From the NCBI RefSeq assembly GCF_004122095.1, contig NZ_SAWZ01000002.1, positions 530,628 to 594,627 of the forward strand: DNA of 64,000 bases, in the 5' to 3' direction. Positions 42,176 through 51,642 of this stretch are shown here, one piece after another. This stretch comes from Pseudoxanthomonas composti. Its GTDB lineage: Bacteria > Pseudomonadota > Gammaproteobacteria > Xanthomonadales > Xanthomonadaceae. Positions within the stretch are counted from its first letter, which is position 1. Every line of letters begins with the position of its first letter. The notes beneath the pieces were generated by a model. That model was not told where the DNA came from and ran no database searches. It saw nothing but the letters and a program-made list of their open reading frames with translations. A program made the translations under genes and the position numbers.

Positions 42176-42523
42176 ATGGCCCGCTCCAGTCGTTACGACG
42201 CGATCGATTTCACTCCGCCCAAGGGTGCAGCGCAGGCGGCCAGCCGCGGCCTGAAGCTACGCGAGGCACATGGAAAGGGCGGCACTGCCGTGGGCGTGGC
42301 CCGTGCGCGCGATCTCGCCGCGCAGACCACCCTGTCGCCGGCCACCGTGCGGCGCATGGTGTCCTATTTCGCCCGGCACGAGGTCGACAAGCAGGGCAAG
42401 GGCTGGGCCAACCGAAGCGATCCATCTGCGGGCTACATCGCCTGGCAGCTCTGGGGCGGCGACGCCGGCAAACGCTGGGCCGAGCGGCTCGATCAACGCA
42501 TGCGCAAGGCAGAGGAGAAGTAA
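42176..42523 (+). CDS. DUF6321-like small basic protein
   Basis: 115 aa. The ATG follows AGGAGAG. The sequence YDAIDFTPPKGAAQAASRGL, GTAVGVARARDLAAQTTLSP, TVRRMVSYFARHEVDKQGKG and IAWQLWGGDAGKRWAERLDQ is a conserved unit shared by bacteriophage and bacterial genomes. A helix-turn-helix-like segment (LSPATVRRMVSYFARHEVDK) hints at DNA binding. It is followed after 1 nt by a histone-like gene, so the two are an operon. Confidence 0.75.
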   Translation: MARSSRYDAIDFTPPKGAAQAASRGLKLREAHGKGGTAVGVARARDLAAQTTLSPATVRRMVSYFARHEVDKQGKGWANRSDPSAGYIAWQLWGGDAGKRWAERLDQRMRKAEEK

Positions 42524-42524
42524 G

Positions 42525-42932
42525 ATGGCGACTACGAAGAAAGCAACCAAAGCGCCCTGGAAGAAGCCCAGCCCCGCGAAGAAGTCGACGGCCAAGAAGC
42601 TGTCCAGCGGGCAGAAGTCGCAAGCCAAAGCCAGGGCGAAGAAGGCCGGCCGGCCCTACCCGAACCTGGTGGACAACATGGCGGTGGCCAAGAAGTCCGC
42701 GAAGAAGACGACCAAGAAGGCTGCGAAGAAGACCGCCAAGAAGGCGACCAAGAAGAGGGTCAAGAAAGCAGCGAAGAAGGTGACCAAGCGGGCTGCAAAG
42801 AAGACGACCCAAAAGGTGGCCAAAAAAGCGACCAAGAAGTCGACCAAAAAGGCAGCCAAGAAGTCGGCCAAGACATCAGCAAAGAAGACGACGAGAAAGT
42901 CAGCCCCGCGCAGCAAGGCGAACAAGGCCTAG
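42525..42932 (+). CDS. Histone H1-like Lys/Ala-rich protein
   Basis: 135 aa, over 40% Lys, built from AAKK/TKKA-type repeats from about residue 56 to the end. The N-terminal third is distinct and contains GRPYPNLVDNMAVAKK. Such tails bind DNA non-specifically and compact the nucleoid, as in bacterial H1-like proteins. GAGGAG lies 11 nt before the ATG. The repeats are written with mixed AAG/AAA codons rather than perfect DNA repeats, so this is a maintained coding sequence and not slippage. Confidence 0.8.
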   Translation: MATTKKATKAPWKKPSPAKKSTAKKLSSGQKSQAKARAKKAGRPYPNLVDNMAVAKKSAKKTTKKAAKKTAKKATKKRVKKAAKKVTKRAAKKTTQKVAKKATKKSTKKAAKKSAKTSAKKTTRKSAPRSKANKA

Positions 42933-43056
42933 TCTATTGCTGCCTGTTTCAGAGAAAGCATGGTCAGGACCCCCTCATATCGCCACGGTGCTCATCCGCC
43001 GAGCCTCGGCCGGGCGCGTTGACAGCGGCCCGCGCCGCTTTCCCGTTCGAACGTAG

Positions 43057-43092
43057 GGAGGGTCGCTGATCGTATGTGATCAGCGACCCTCC
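43057..43092 (+). terminator. Strong bidirectional-type hairpin
   Basis: Perfect 15 bp stem (GGAGGGTCGCTGATC / GATCAGCGACCCTCC) with a 6 nt loop, followed by gatttctc. It probably ends the histone-like transcript; the T-run is weak. Confidence 0.65.
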
Positions 43093-43166
43093 GATTTCTC
43101 GAAGTGCAACTCCGTGGCACTGCATTGCTCACACCGTGCAGATGCGGGCCATGCGTAACTACCGGC

Positions 43167-43490
43167 ATGAATACCTCAACCTCACCTCTCGAAATTCTTG
43201 GGCCCGAACACGGGGATTGGCAGGGCTGGCCGGCCGGTGCGAAGACAATCTTCGAAGCCGTCAGCGCCAGGCAGGCCGAGCTGTGGAACCTGGAGGGCAG
43301 CCCCACCCCAGCACCGTCGACGTTGATGGGCACGCTGGATGAGGTCATGCACGCCGCCAGCAGGACCGAGTTGGCGCAGACGCTGGAACAGGCAGATCCG
43401 CAGATCCTGACCCGGCTCAACGCGGCGCTTCGGGAGCATCAGCTGCGCGTGGGGATGCTGTCCTCGAAGTATCTCGATACTGCGATTTGA
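43167..43490 (+). CDS. Hypothetical protein, 107 aa
   Basis: Start ATG 43167 chosen as the first plausible one after the hairpin; the ribosome site is weak. The sequence is helical and soluble: PEHGDWQGWPAGAKTIFEAV, TLDEVMHAASRTELAQTLEQ, RLNAALREHQLRVGMLSSKY. No family recognised and no partner gene. It is called on codon use and on an end that lies just before a REP element. Confidence 0.5.
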   Translation: MNTSTSPLEILGPEHGDWQGWPAGAKTIFEAVSARQAELWNLEGSPTPAPSTLMGTLDEVMHAASRTELAQTLEQADPQILTRLNAALREHQLRVGMLSSKYLDTAI

Positions 43491-43546
43491 ACAAGGGCGG
43501 GCGGCGCTACAAAGCCGCTGAAAGCTCAACTTAGCCGATGACAACT

Positions 43547-43615
43547 TGTGGAAGCGGCTTCAGCCGCGAAGGGCCTTCCCATGAAAGCTCCTTCGCGGCT
43601 GAAGCCGCTCCCACA
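43547..43615. repeat. REP-like palindrome
   Basis: Arms 'tgtggaagcggcttcagcc' and 'cggctgaagccgctcccaca' around a short centre. It belongs to the same repeat family as the elements at 2414, 2679, 47641, 54009 and 62442. It occupies the 370 bp gap (43491-43860) between two genes; the rest of that gap has nothing I can name. Confidence 0.85.
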
Positions 43616-43860
43616 TTAGTTTCTGTCGCATTAGTAGCTCTCCCATGGGCTGCTCGCGAATCGGTTGTTGCCACATGGGCTACGCCAGGACGGGTTGCTC
43701 TTACCTAAAGAGCTAGCCCTTAAGTCGTTTCTAGGTGGCCCTCGCTAGACTGCCTGCTCGCACTCAGTCCGCTTCGAGGCGAGTTGGCCAAAGACTCCTC
43801 GTGTCGAGCCGACCATTGCGCAGCCGGTGGCGCGATCCCGCGCCCCGGCTCTGACACGGC

Positions 43861-45483
43861 TCATCCCACACCAGTGGGCCCATTCAAGACCACCCTCACC
43901 TTCCTCAGCAGCTGCGCCGTGGTGTAGGGCTTGTTCAAGACATCGAACTCGTTGCCGCCGGCATCGGTGCGCTCGAGGCTCGCCTCGGCATATCCGGTGG
44001 TCAGCAGGATCTTGATCTTCGGCATCCGCCGACGGACTTCGCGCGCCAGGACCACGCCGTTCATGCCGCCTGGCATGATCAGGTCGGTGAACAGCAGGTT
44101 GAATTGCCCCCCCTCTTCGATCGCCGCCAGCGCCGCCTTGCCGTTGTTGACGGTGACCGTGTCGTAGCCGGCATTGCCCAGCAGCATCTCCACCAATGCG
44201 GCCACGTCCTCGCGGTCCTCAACGATCAACACACGCTCGGAGCCCCCCTGGTCCATCACTCGCTTGCTCGGCGCCACACGACTGGCGACGTCATCCGTTG
44301 CCGGGAAATACAGGCAGACCCGGGTGCCCTGGTCCTCCTTGGAGTGGATGCGCACCGTACCGCCGGACTGCTTGGCGAAGCCATAGACCATCGACAGCCC
44401 CAGGCCGGTGCCCTTGCCTTCTTCCTTGGTGGTGAAGAAGGGGTCCAGCACCCGGCCCTGCACTTCCTGCGACATGCCGTGCCCGTTGTCGGCCACACAC
44501 ACCATGACGAAGCGTCCGGGGGGCAGCTGGTCGTAATGCGTGGGCGAAGACTCGCTAACGTCCACGTTCTTGGTGGTCAGCGTCACCTGGCGGTCTTCCC
44601 GGCCTTGCAAGGCGTCGCGTGCGTTGATCAGCAGGTTGAGCAAGGCCACCTCCGCCTGGGTCGGATCGACCTTGCAGTTCCACAGGCCCTCGGCCAGGTC
44701 GGTCTTCAGGGCCACATCGCCCCCCAGCGTCTTGCCCGCCATTTCCACCATCGAGGACACCAGGCCGTTGAGGTTGAGCGTGCGCCCTTCCAGCTTCTGT
44801 CGGCGCGAGAAGGCCAGCAGCTGCTGGGTGAGCGTGGCGGCCTTGCCTGCGGCGGCGTGGGCATTGGTGGCGGCGCGATGGATCAGCGGCGAGCCGCTGG
44901 CCTCCTCGCCCGAAGCGCTCAGGATGACCTCCAGGTAGCCGGACATGACCTGCAGCAGGTTGTTGAAATCGTGCGCGATGCCGCCGGTCAGCTGGCCCAG
45001 CGCCTCCATCTTCTGCGCCTGGCGCAACGAATCCTCGGCATCGCGGCGGCGCGAGACATCCAGCTGCGAACCGAAGAAATAGACCAGCTCGCCCTTCTCG
45101 TTGAAGACCGGCGAGACGAACAGCGCATTCCAGAACGAGGAGCCGTCCTTTCGGTAGTTCAGCACCTCCACCGCGGCGTCGCGGTGCTCGTGGATGGCTT
45201 CCCTGACCTCGGCGATGGCATCGCGGTTGGTCTCCGGGCCCTGCAGGAAGCGGCAGTTGCGTCCCACCAGCTCGTCCAGCGCATAGCCGGTCATTTCGAT
45301 GAAGGCGCGGTTGGCGAAGATGATCGGATTATCCGGCTGATGCGGGTCGGTGATGATCATCGGCATGCGCGTGGTCTGCACCGCGCTGAAGAAGATGTCC
45401 GACCGGTTCATGTCGAGACTGTCTTGATACGCCGCGTTGCGAATGGCGGGCGGCTGGAAACCTCGGGTCTGGTCGCTCGTCAC
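43861..45483 (-). CDS. LOV-domain blue-light hybrid histidine kinase with C-terminal receiver
   Basis: 540 aa soluble photoreceptor kinase. The LOV domain (about 30-145) has the flavin-binding signature [17 protein letters not shown] with the photoactive Cys, plus [19 protein letters not shown] and [18 protein letters not shown] HisKA domain follows with the phosphoacceptor His in [20 protein letters not shown], then an ATPase domain ([36 protein letters not shown]) and a receiver (~420-535) with Asp in [14 protein letters not shown]. The same architecture is known from Xanthomonas LOV kinases. The GTG start at 45483 has AGGA upstream; ATG 45411 is a shorter option. Stands alone, facing the GH15 gene. 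Confidence 0.92.
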   Translation of the reverse strand: MTSDQTRGFQPPAIRNAAYQDSLDMNRSDIFFSAVQTTRMPMIITDPHQPDNPIIFANRAFIEMTGYALDELVGRNCRFLQGPETNRDAIAEVREAIHEHRDAAVEVLNYRKDGSSFWNALFVSPVFNEKGELVYFFGSQLDVSRRRDAEDSLRQAQKMEALGQLTGGIAHDFNNLLQVMSGYLEVILSASGEEASGSPLIHRAATNAHAAAGKAATLTQQLLAFSRRQKLEGRTLNLNGLVSSMVEMAGKTLGGDVALKTDLAEGLWNCKVDPTQAEVALLNLLINARDALQGREDRQVTLTTKNVDVSESSPTHYDQLPPGRFVMVCVADNGHGMSQEVQGRVLDPFFTTKEEGKGTGLGLSMVYGFAKQSGGTVRIHSKEDQGTRVCLYFPATDDVASRVAPSKRVMDQGGSERVLIVEDREDVAALVEMLLGNAGYDTVTVNNGKAALAAIEEGGQFNLLFTDLIMPGGMNGVVLAREVRRRMPKIKILLTTGYAEASLERTDAGGNEFDVLNKPYTTAQLLRKVRVVLNGPTGVG

Positions 45484-45719
45484 GGCGGGTCCTGGTCAAT
45501 GGGCGCGGCCATTGTGCTGGGTGCGAGTCCAAGTTCCACCCACGCCGTATTCACACCGGCGGCTGGCCGCTTCCTCCAGCGATGGACACGCGAGAACGAG
45601 CGCCCCTTCACGACCTCTGGCCTGTCCGTTGCTAGCTTGAGAGCACAGCGCCGGACGTGGCATCGCGCATGCCGAAACGCACGTCCGCCCTTCTTCCGTC
45701 GAACCAAGGCCAGGCAATC

Positions 45720-47573
45720 ATGGGACATCACGCAAGCTCGGCCACCGGCCAGTGCGAGACGGCAGAGCGGCGCGACGGTGTCCTGCCGATCGAGCATTAC
45801 GGCGCCCTGGGCGAGGGACGCTCGGTGGCGCTGTCCGGACTGGACGGGGCGATCGACTGGTGGTGCGCGCCGAACATGGACAGCCCGCCGCTATTCGATC
45901 GACTGCTCGATGCGGAACAGGGTGGCTACTTCTCGATCCGTCCCACCGAGCCTTTTCGGATGCAGCGCCGTTACCGGCGCGACAGCAACGTACTGGAGAC
46001 GGTGTTCATCACCGACCACGCCCGCGCGGTCCTGGTCGAATCCCTCAATAGCGGCAACGCGGGCCGCTTGCCGTGGTCCGAACTTGCGCGCCGCATCGAG
46101 GGCCTGGAGGGCCGGATGCGGTTTGAGATCGTCATGAAGCCCAGTTCACGGGCGCTGACCGCCAACCCGTACTACTCGACCGTAGGCCGACACAAGGTCT
46201 TCCACGTACAGCGCCTGCTCGGCCTGATCATCCACAGCGATTCGATCCGGTGCGAGTGGACCGATGCCTGCGTCCATGGACGGGTCACGGTGGAAACCGG
46301 CGAGCGCGCCACCATCGCCCTGGTCGTCGGCGAGGACGAGCCGCTGGTCGCGCCGAGCATCGAGGAGATCGATGGCCGCATCGACCTGACCGACCGCGAA
46401 TGGCGCGCCTGGAGCAAGAACGTGAAGTTCGCAGGCGAGCAGCGCTCGGCCTTCGTGCGCAGCGCCCTGGCCTTAAAGCTGCTGCTGTACTCCCCTTCCG
46501 GCGCCATCGCCGCCGCGGCGACGACCTCGCTGCCTGAGCGGATCGGCGGCCGCAAGAACTTCGACTACCGCTATGCCTGGGTCCGCGACGCGGGCTATAC
46601 CATCCAGGCGTTTCTCGCCGCGGGGCTGGAAGCCGAATCCAAGGCGGCCTTCACCTGGCTGATCAAGCAGCTGCGACGCCACGGCAGCCGGGTCGTGTTC
46701 ACGCTGGACGGCGAGCTGGTGCCGCAGGTGGAGGTCAGACGCGTGCAGGGCTACCGCGGCTCCCAGCCGGTGGTACACGGCAACCTGGCCGGCGAGCAAC
46801 ACCAGCACGGCATCTACGGGGACATCTTCGAAACCGCCTGGTGCTTCGTCGGTCACGGCAACATCCTGGACAGCGCCAGCGCCGAGCTGCTCTCGCGCAT
46901 CGCCGATGAGTGCGCCGAGCGCTGGCGGTTGCCGGACTCGGGCATCTGGGAGCTCGAGCAGCTGCGCCATTACACGATGTCCAAGATCAGCTGCTGGCAG
47001 GCCCTGAACCGCGCGGTGCAATTGGCCGACGAGGGACAGCTGCCGACCACCTGCCGTGACCGCTGGGGCCGCGAGCGCGATCGCATCCGCGCATGGATCG
47101 AGGCCGAATGCTGGTCCGAATCCAAGCAGGCCTTCGTCATGTATCCCGGCAGCGACCTGCTGGACGCATCGGTGGCCCTGGCGGTGCGCTTCGATTTCGA
47201 TGGACGGGATCATCTGCGCAAGACGGTCGAGGCGATCGACCGCGAGCTTGGCGCAGGGCCGTTCCATTACCGGTATTCGGGCATGCAGGACGAGGAGGGC
47301 TGCTTCCTCGCCTGCTCCTACTGGATGGCCGAGGCGGTCGCGCGCCTGGGAGACGTCGAGGAGTCGCGGCGCCGGCTCGACCGCCTGCATCGCTCGCTCG
47401 AGCATTGCAATGGCGTGCTGAGCGAGATGGTCGATCCGCACACGCAGGCGTTCCTGGGCAACACCCCGCAAGGCCTGAGCCATCTGGCCCACATCATGGC
47501 GATGGCCACGCTGACTGAGCAGACCTCATGCGATAGCAGTGCACCAGACAGCGGTCGCCACCAGCAGCGATGA
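45720..47573 (+). CDS. Glycoside hydrolase family 15 protein (trehalase/glucoamylase-like)
   Basis: 617 aa cytoplasmic enzyme hydrolysing alpha-glucosides, most like bacterial GH15 trehalases. Segments: GLDGAIDWWCAPNMDSPPLF in the N-terminal beta domain, KNFDYRYAWVRDAGYTIQAF, GNLAGEQHQHGIYGDIFETA, the general-acid Glu in DSGIWELEQLRHYTMSKISC, and the base region SEMVDPHTQAFLGNTPQGLS. No signal peptide. The start is uncertain: ATG 45720 gives the normal domain start; upstream in-frame codons lack a better ribosome site. Confidence 0.87.
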   Translation: MGHHASSATGQCETAERRDGVLPIEHYGALGEGRSVALSGLDGAIDWWCAPNMDSPPLFDRLLDAEQGGYFSIRPTEPFRMQRRYRRDSNVLETVFITDHARAVLVESLNSGNAGRLPWSELARRIEGLEGRMRFEIVMKPSSRALTANPYYSTVGRHKVFHVQRLLGLIIHSDSIRCEWTDACVHGRVTVETGERATIALVVGEDEPLVAPSIEEIDGRIDLTDREWRAWSKNVKFAGEQRSAFVRSALALKLLLYSPSGAIAAAATTSLPERIGGRKNFDYRYAWVRDAGYTIQAFLAAGLEAESKAAFTWLIKQLRRHGSRVVFTLDGELVPQVEVRRVQGYRGSQPVVHGNLAGEQHQHGIYGDIFETAWCFVGHGNILDSASAELLSRIADECAERWRLPDSGIWELEQLRHYTMSKISCWQALNRAVQLADEGQLPTTCRDRWGRERDRIRAWIEAECWSESKQAFVMYPGSDLLDASVALAVRFDFDGRDHLRKTVEAIDRELGAGPFHYRYSGMQDEEGCFLACSYWMAEAVARLGDVEESRRRLDRLHRSLEHCNGVLSEMVDPHTQAFLGNTPQGLSHLAHIMAMATLTEQTSCDSSAPDSGRHQQR

Positions 47574-47640
47574 AGGCTGATCCCGACGGACCTTGCCGCC
47601 AGCCTCCGTAGCGATCCCTGGGATAAAAAAGTAGAAACTA

Positions 47641-47708
47641 GTGGGAGCGGCTTCAGCCGCGAAGAAGCTTTACCGAGAAAGCCATTCGCGGCTGAAGTCG
47701 CTCCCACA
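47641..47708. repeat. REP-like palindrome
   Basis: Arms 'gtgggagcggcttcagccgc' and 'gcggctgaagtcgctcccac'. It lies after the GH15 stop, in a 338 bp gap (47574-47911) that is otherwise noncoding, and could serve as a transcript end. Confidence 0.85.
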
Positions 47709-47911
47709 GGATAACTTGCAAACTACCCAATCGTGGCGCAGACCCGCTATCTGAAATGCGCAATGGGCGACACGGGAAAGGTCAGGGCATTGAAGCGACT
47801 GACAGAGGATCTCGCAAGCGAACACGAACGACCGCTCAAAGTCTCCAATCGGTTATTCCTCCCCTCGCCCGCTCACGCAGGCGAGGGCATTTCGATTCGT
47901 CCGCGCCGGGA

Positions 47912-48715
47912 CTAGCCCGAAATCGTGAACACCGAGCCCGAATCCACCCGTATTCCCGCGCCATTGATGAAGCTGGCGCGCTCCGAGCACAGGAAGGCGA
48001 CAGCGGCTGCGACCTCCTCGGGCCTGCCGCGACGCTTGAGCGTCATGCCCGGGCGCTCCTCATCCAGGAACGTGTCCACGGCTTGCTCGAAGCTCATGCC
48101 CTTCTTCTTGGCGCGTTTTTCCATCATGGCGTCGGTCATCGGTGTATGGATGAAGGCGGGCGAGACCGTATTGACCAGCACGTTGTCGCCGCCGTAGGCC
48201 TTGGACAGTCCCTTGGCCAGGCTCAGGATACCGGCCTTGGAAGCGCAGTACGGCAGTTCGTCCACGTAGGGCTGCACCGCGTCCTCCGAGGCGAACATCA
48301 CGATGCGGCCCCAGCCCTGGCGCCTCATCGCGGGGATGGCCTGCCGGCACATGCGCACCGCGCCCATCAGATTGATGTCCAGTGTCTCCAGCCAGCCCTG
48401 GTCGGAGACCTCCAGGAAGTCGCCGGTCGCGCCGGTGACGCCGGCGGCGTTGACGTAGATGTCCGGGTCCCCGAGCTGCTGGCGCACCTCGGCCCAGATG
48501 CGCTGGACGTCCTCATCGCAAGTGACGTCGCCGCTGACCGCGATCACCTGGCCCAGCCCGGAAAGTTCCTCCAGCGCCTGCGGCAGGGTGCGGTCCGGCA
48601 GGTCGGTGATGGCCACGCGCACGCCCGCCTGCAACAGCAGCCTGGCGGTCTCCTTGCCCATTCCGGAATCGGCGCCGCTGATGAGCGCGATTTTGCCGTC
48701 GATGCCAAGGTCCAT
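47912..48715 (-). CDS. SDR-family oxidoreductase
   Basis: 267 aa short-chain dehydrogenase. Motifs: ALISGADSGMGKETARLLLQ, SGDVTCDEDVQR, NAAGVTGATGDF, FASEDAVQPYVDELPYCASK with the Tyr/Lys pair, and NTVSPAFIHTPMTDAMM. It is the third gene of a minus-strand operon after the GMC oxidoreductase (36 nt gap). The context suggests oxidation of an alcohol to a ketone or acid, but the substrate is unknown. Confidence 0.85.
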   Translation of the reverse strand: MDLGIDGKIALISGADSGMGKETARLLLQAGVRVAITDLPDRTLPQALEELSGLGQVIAVSGDVTCDEDVQRIWAEVRQQLGDPDIYVNAAGVTGATGDFLEVSDQGWLETLDINLMGAVRMCRQAIPAMRRQGWGRIVMFASEDAVQPYVDELPYCASKAGILSLAKGLSKAYGGDNVLVNTVSPAFIHTPMTDAMMEKRAKKKGMSFEQAVDTFLDEERPGMTLKRRGRPEEVAAAVAFLCSERASFINGAGIRVDSGSVFTISG

Positions 48716-48751
48716 GTCTTTCTCCTTCGAAGTTGATCGAGCTGAAAGCCG

Positions 48752-50284
48752 CTATGCCGCAGCGGCGAGGAAGCGTTCTGCCGTGCGCAATCCCAAGGCC
48801 ATCTGGGTCAGGGCCGGGTTGGCGGCCAGCGCGCTGGGAAAGGTGGAGTTGTCGCAGATGTAGAGGTTGTCGATGTCGAAGCTGCGGCCACTGTGGTCGA
48901 CCACCGCATGGCGCGGGTCGCTGCCCATGCGGCAGGTGCCCAGCGTGTGCGCCGAGCGCGCCACTGTGAAGATCTCGCGCGCGCCGGCCGCCTCCCAGAT
49001 ACGTGTCAGGGTGCGCTGTGCATGTGCGTCCAGTGCGCGCTCGTTGGCGTTGTAGGTGAAGTTGACCACCGCCTTGCGCATTCCGAAGGCGTCGCGCTCA
49101 TCGCTCAGCAGCAGCCGGTTGTTGTCCGCGGGCAGGCACTCGCCATTGATGCCGATGCCGGCCAGCTGGTTGTAGTCACGTAGCCTGGCCACCAGCGGCG
49201 CGCCCCACAGGCCGGCGCCGCGCACCAGGCTATTGGCCAGCGTCACCGGCTGGACACCCAGGCTCTGTACCAGGTAGCCCCCTTTGAAGTCGGCATCGGC
49301 CGGCCGCAGCAGGTCCTCGGTCATCAACGAGGACGGGTAGCCGCGATTCATGCGCATTTGCGCGTCGAAACGCCCCCAGACCTGCGTGGCCACGTGCGCC
49401 ATGAAGTTGCGCCCGACCTGTCCGCTGCTGTTGGCAAGGCCCAGGTTGAGCAACAGGCGCGGGGTTTCGATGCCGCCCGCACAGAGGAACAGCGCCCCGC
49501 AGGCCTGGTGGTGCACGCGGCTGCCGATCCGGTACAGCACCGCATCGATGCGTCCGTGGCGATCGCGCTCCACGTCCACCATCCTGGCACCCGCGAGAAT
49601 CCTGGCGCCATGGGCGCGCGCCATCGGGATCCAGGTGTTGTCCGAGCCGGACTTGCAGGCGTTGAAGCAGCCCTGGTGGCAGGCGCCGCAGTTGGCGCAG
49701 GCGCCGCGCACGCCCAGGTGAGGCTGCTGGCGTTCCTCGGTCACCAGCGCGGCCGGCGCATCGGTGGCGGTCAGGCCAAGCGCCGCGCAGCCGCGCGCCA
49801 TGGCCTGTGCCGGCGCGTTGCGTTTGGCAGGCCCATAGCCATGACGCCGGCCTGGGTCCCAGGGATAATGCTGCGGACCGGACACGCCGATGGTCTCTTC
49901 GACCTGCTGGATGTAGCCCTGCAATTCCTCGTGGGCGATCGGCCAGTCCTCGCCGACGCCGGACTCGGTTTTCAGCCGCAAGTCGCGTGAATCGGGCCTG
50001 GGGCAGAAGGCGCCCCAATGCAGTGTGGAGCCACCTACCCCAGTGCCGGAGTTGTTTGGCCCGAACGCGGTCGGGGTGTCGCCGCCGCTGAGGCGCTCCT
50101 CCATCCAATAGAGGTTGGTTTCCAGCTCGTCGGGCAGGTGATCGGCCGGTGTGAGTGCCGCACCGGCTTCCAGCACCAGAACCGACAGCCCCGCCCTTGC
50201 CAGGCGCGCGGCCACGGGGCCGCCGCCGGCACCGCTGCCCACCACCACGGCATCCACGCGCCCTGCACTGTTGGCCTCGCTCAT
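48752..50284 (-). CDS. GMC-family oxidoreductase with ferredoxin-like Cys motif
   Basis: 510 aa FAD enzyme. Rossmann motif VVVGSGAGGGPVAARLARAG at the N-terminus, GTGVGGSTLHWGAFCPR (GMC signature), and C-terminal HTLGTCRMGSDPRHAVVD with the catalytic His and NPALTQMALGLRTAE. Near residue 197 there is CANCGACHQGC, a CxxCxxCxxxC spacing that could hold an iron-sulfur cluster, as in membrane-bound FAD dehydrogenases. It follows the fusion protein gene with a 4 nt overlap; that protein's C-terminal half resembles the small subunit these enzymes use. Confidence 0.87.
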   Translation of the reverse strand: MSEANSAGRVDAVVVGSGAGGGPVAARLARAGLSVLVLEAGAALTPADHLPDELETNLYWMEERLSGGDTPTAFGPNNSGTGVGGSTLHWGAFCPRPDSRDLRLKTESGVGEDWPIAHEELQGYIQQVEETIGVSGPQHYPWDPGRRHGYGPAKRNAPAQAMARGCAALGLTATDAPAALVTEERQQPHLGVRGACANCGACHQGCFNACKSGSDNTWIPMARAHGARILAGARMVDVERDRHGRIDAVLYRIGSRVHHQACGALFLCAGGIETPRLLLNLGLANSSGQVGRNFMAHVATQVWGRFDAQMRMNRGYPSSLMTEDLLRPADADFKGGYLVQSLGVQPVTLANSLVRGAGLWGAPLVARLRDYNQLAGIGINGECLPADNNRLLLSDERDAFGMRKAVVNFTYNANERALDAHAQRTLTRIWEAAGAREIFTVARSAHTLGTCRMGSDPRHAVVDHSGRSFDIDNLYICDNSTFPSALAANPALTQMALGLRTAERFLAAAA

Positions 50285-51642
50285 GCTCGGTGGCCTCTCA
50301 GTTGCCAGGCCTCGGACTGGTCCTGCCCGACCTGGTCGTAGCCGCGGGCGATGCCGCCCTCCACCGACACGGAGAAGCCGTCATAGCCCATGGCCGCCAT
50401 CGTGGCCGGCAAGCTGGTCCACACGCGGGCGATCTGCGCGCATGCATCCTGAAACCACAGGCGCAATTGGTTGCCGCTGAGGGGGCTGTCGCCGGGCAGG
50501 TCCGCCGTGCCGTCCTGCACCGACTTGAGCAAGGCGATCTGCGCCTGCGGCGGCAGTGCGCAGAAGTCCCCTGCCAGCGTCTGCAGGCACGCCAGGGCCT
50601 GCATCCAGGCCTGCCCGTCCGGCGGCAGTTCGGCGAAACGCCAGCCGTCGCCTTCGCCGGCGGCCAGTCCGATATCGATGCGTCGGGCCAGCTCCTGCCC
50701 GCGCGCCGGCTCATCGACCACGCGCGCGGCGATGGCCGCCAGTACCGCCAAGGCGCCGGCGTCCAACGCACCCGGCGCCTGCACATCCGGCGGCAGGTTG
50801 CGCGCGATCAGGCGTGCACGCATGCGCGGGTCGGTGCGTGCTGCGTTGAGCACGCCAAGGAATTCGCCAGGAAGCGCGCGGGTGAACGCGCTGGCGGCCA
50901 AACGGTTGATCAGGGCTGCGACCTCCTGCGGCCGTTCGAGCGGCAGCAGGTGCGCGGCCTGCGCAAGCGTGGTCACAGCGCCGGCCAACGGGTAATGCGG
51001 CAGGTTCAATTCGGCTTGCGCAGATGCCCCCAGGTCGCCATCGCACTGGCCGGCCACCACGCAGGCCGGATAAGGCAAGGCGCCAACATGCGTGGACAGA
51101 TCCTGCTTGCTGCCCGTCTCCAGCCAGGCGCGCCAGGCGGCGGGATCGCTTCGCATCACATCGGCCACGGCGCGCTCGAACTGGGCATCCCCCAGCCTGC
51201 CGGCGACGTTGTCGGACACGAAGGTGGCCGCATGCGTGCGGCTGATGGACTCACCCTGCACCCATCCCAGCATCGTGCGGCGACGCTCCGGATCCATCGG
51301 CTCGGGTGCCGGCGGAGAGCCGGCCAGCAGTACCACGCCGGCAAGACCGGCCAGGCCCACCGCGCCGCGGCTGGCTCGCCAGGCCGTCGCGGTGGCGATC
51401 TTGCCGCCCATGCTATGGCCCACCACGATCCAGGTGACCGGATCGACCCGTCGCACCGTATCGCAGAACCAGTCGGTCAGCGCCGTCGTATCGGTACGCC
51501 CATCCAGCGCTTGTGCGCCGAAGCCCGGAAGATCCAGCGGCATGCAGGTATAGCGGCCATCGATGTGCTCTACCACCTCGCTCCAAGCGTCTGCGCTGGC
51601 GCCCAGGGCGTGTAGAAAGAAAATGGTTGGCCTTTGGTGCAT
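50281..51642 (-). CDS. Fusion: alpha/beta hydrolase plus gluconate-2-dehydrogenase subunit-3-like domain
   Basis: 453 aa. Residues ~1-260 are an alpha/beta hydrolase: TIFFLHALGASADAWSEVVE, the nucleophile elbow VVGHSMGGKIATA (GHSMG) and a late His in AQAAHLLPLERPQE. From about residue 285 a helical domain follows (GALAVLAAIAARVVDEPARG, LARRIDIGLAAGEGDGWRFA, WMQALACLQTLAGDFCALPP, WFQDACAQIARVWTS), which resembles the small subunit (Gluconate_2-dh3) of GMC-type dehydrogenases. Since the next gene is the GMC catalytic subunit, the fusion probably brings a lactone or ester hydrolase together with the dehydrogenase. The domain assignment of the second half is by resemblance. Confidence 0.72.
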   Translation of the reverse strand: MHQRPTIFFLHALGASADAWSEVVEHIDGRYTCMPLDLPGFGAQALDGRTDTTALTDWFCDTVRRVDPVTWIVVGHSMGGKIATATAWRASRGAVGLAGLAGVVLLAGSPPAPEPMDPERRRTMLGWVQGESISRTHAATFVSDNVAGRLGDAQFERAVADVMRSDPAAWRAWLETGSKQDLSTHVGALPYPACVVAGQCDGDLGASAQAELNLPHYPLAGAVTTLAQAAHLLPLERPQEVAALINRLAASAFTRALPGEFLGVLNAARTDPRMRARLIARNLPPDVQAPGALDAGALAVLAAIAARVVDEPARGQELARRIDIGLAAGEGDGWRFAELPPDGQAWMQALACLQTLAGDFCALPPQAQIALLKSVQDGTADLPGDSPLSGNQLRLWFQDACAQIARVWTSLPATMAAMGYDGFSVSVEGGIARGYDQVGQDQSEAWQLRGHRA

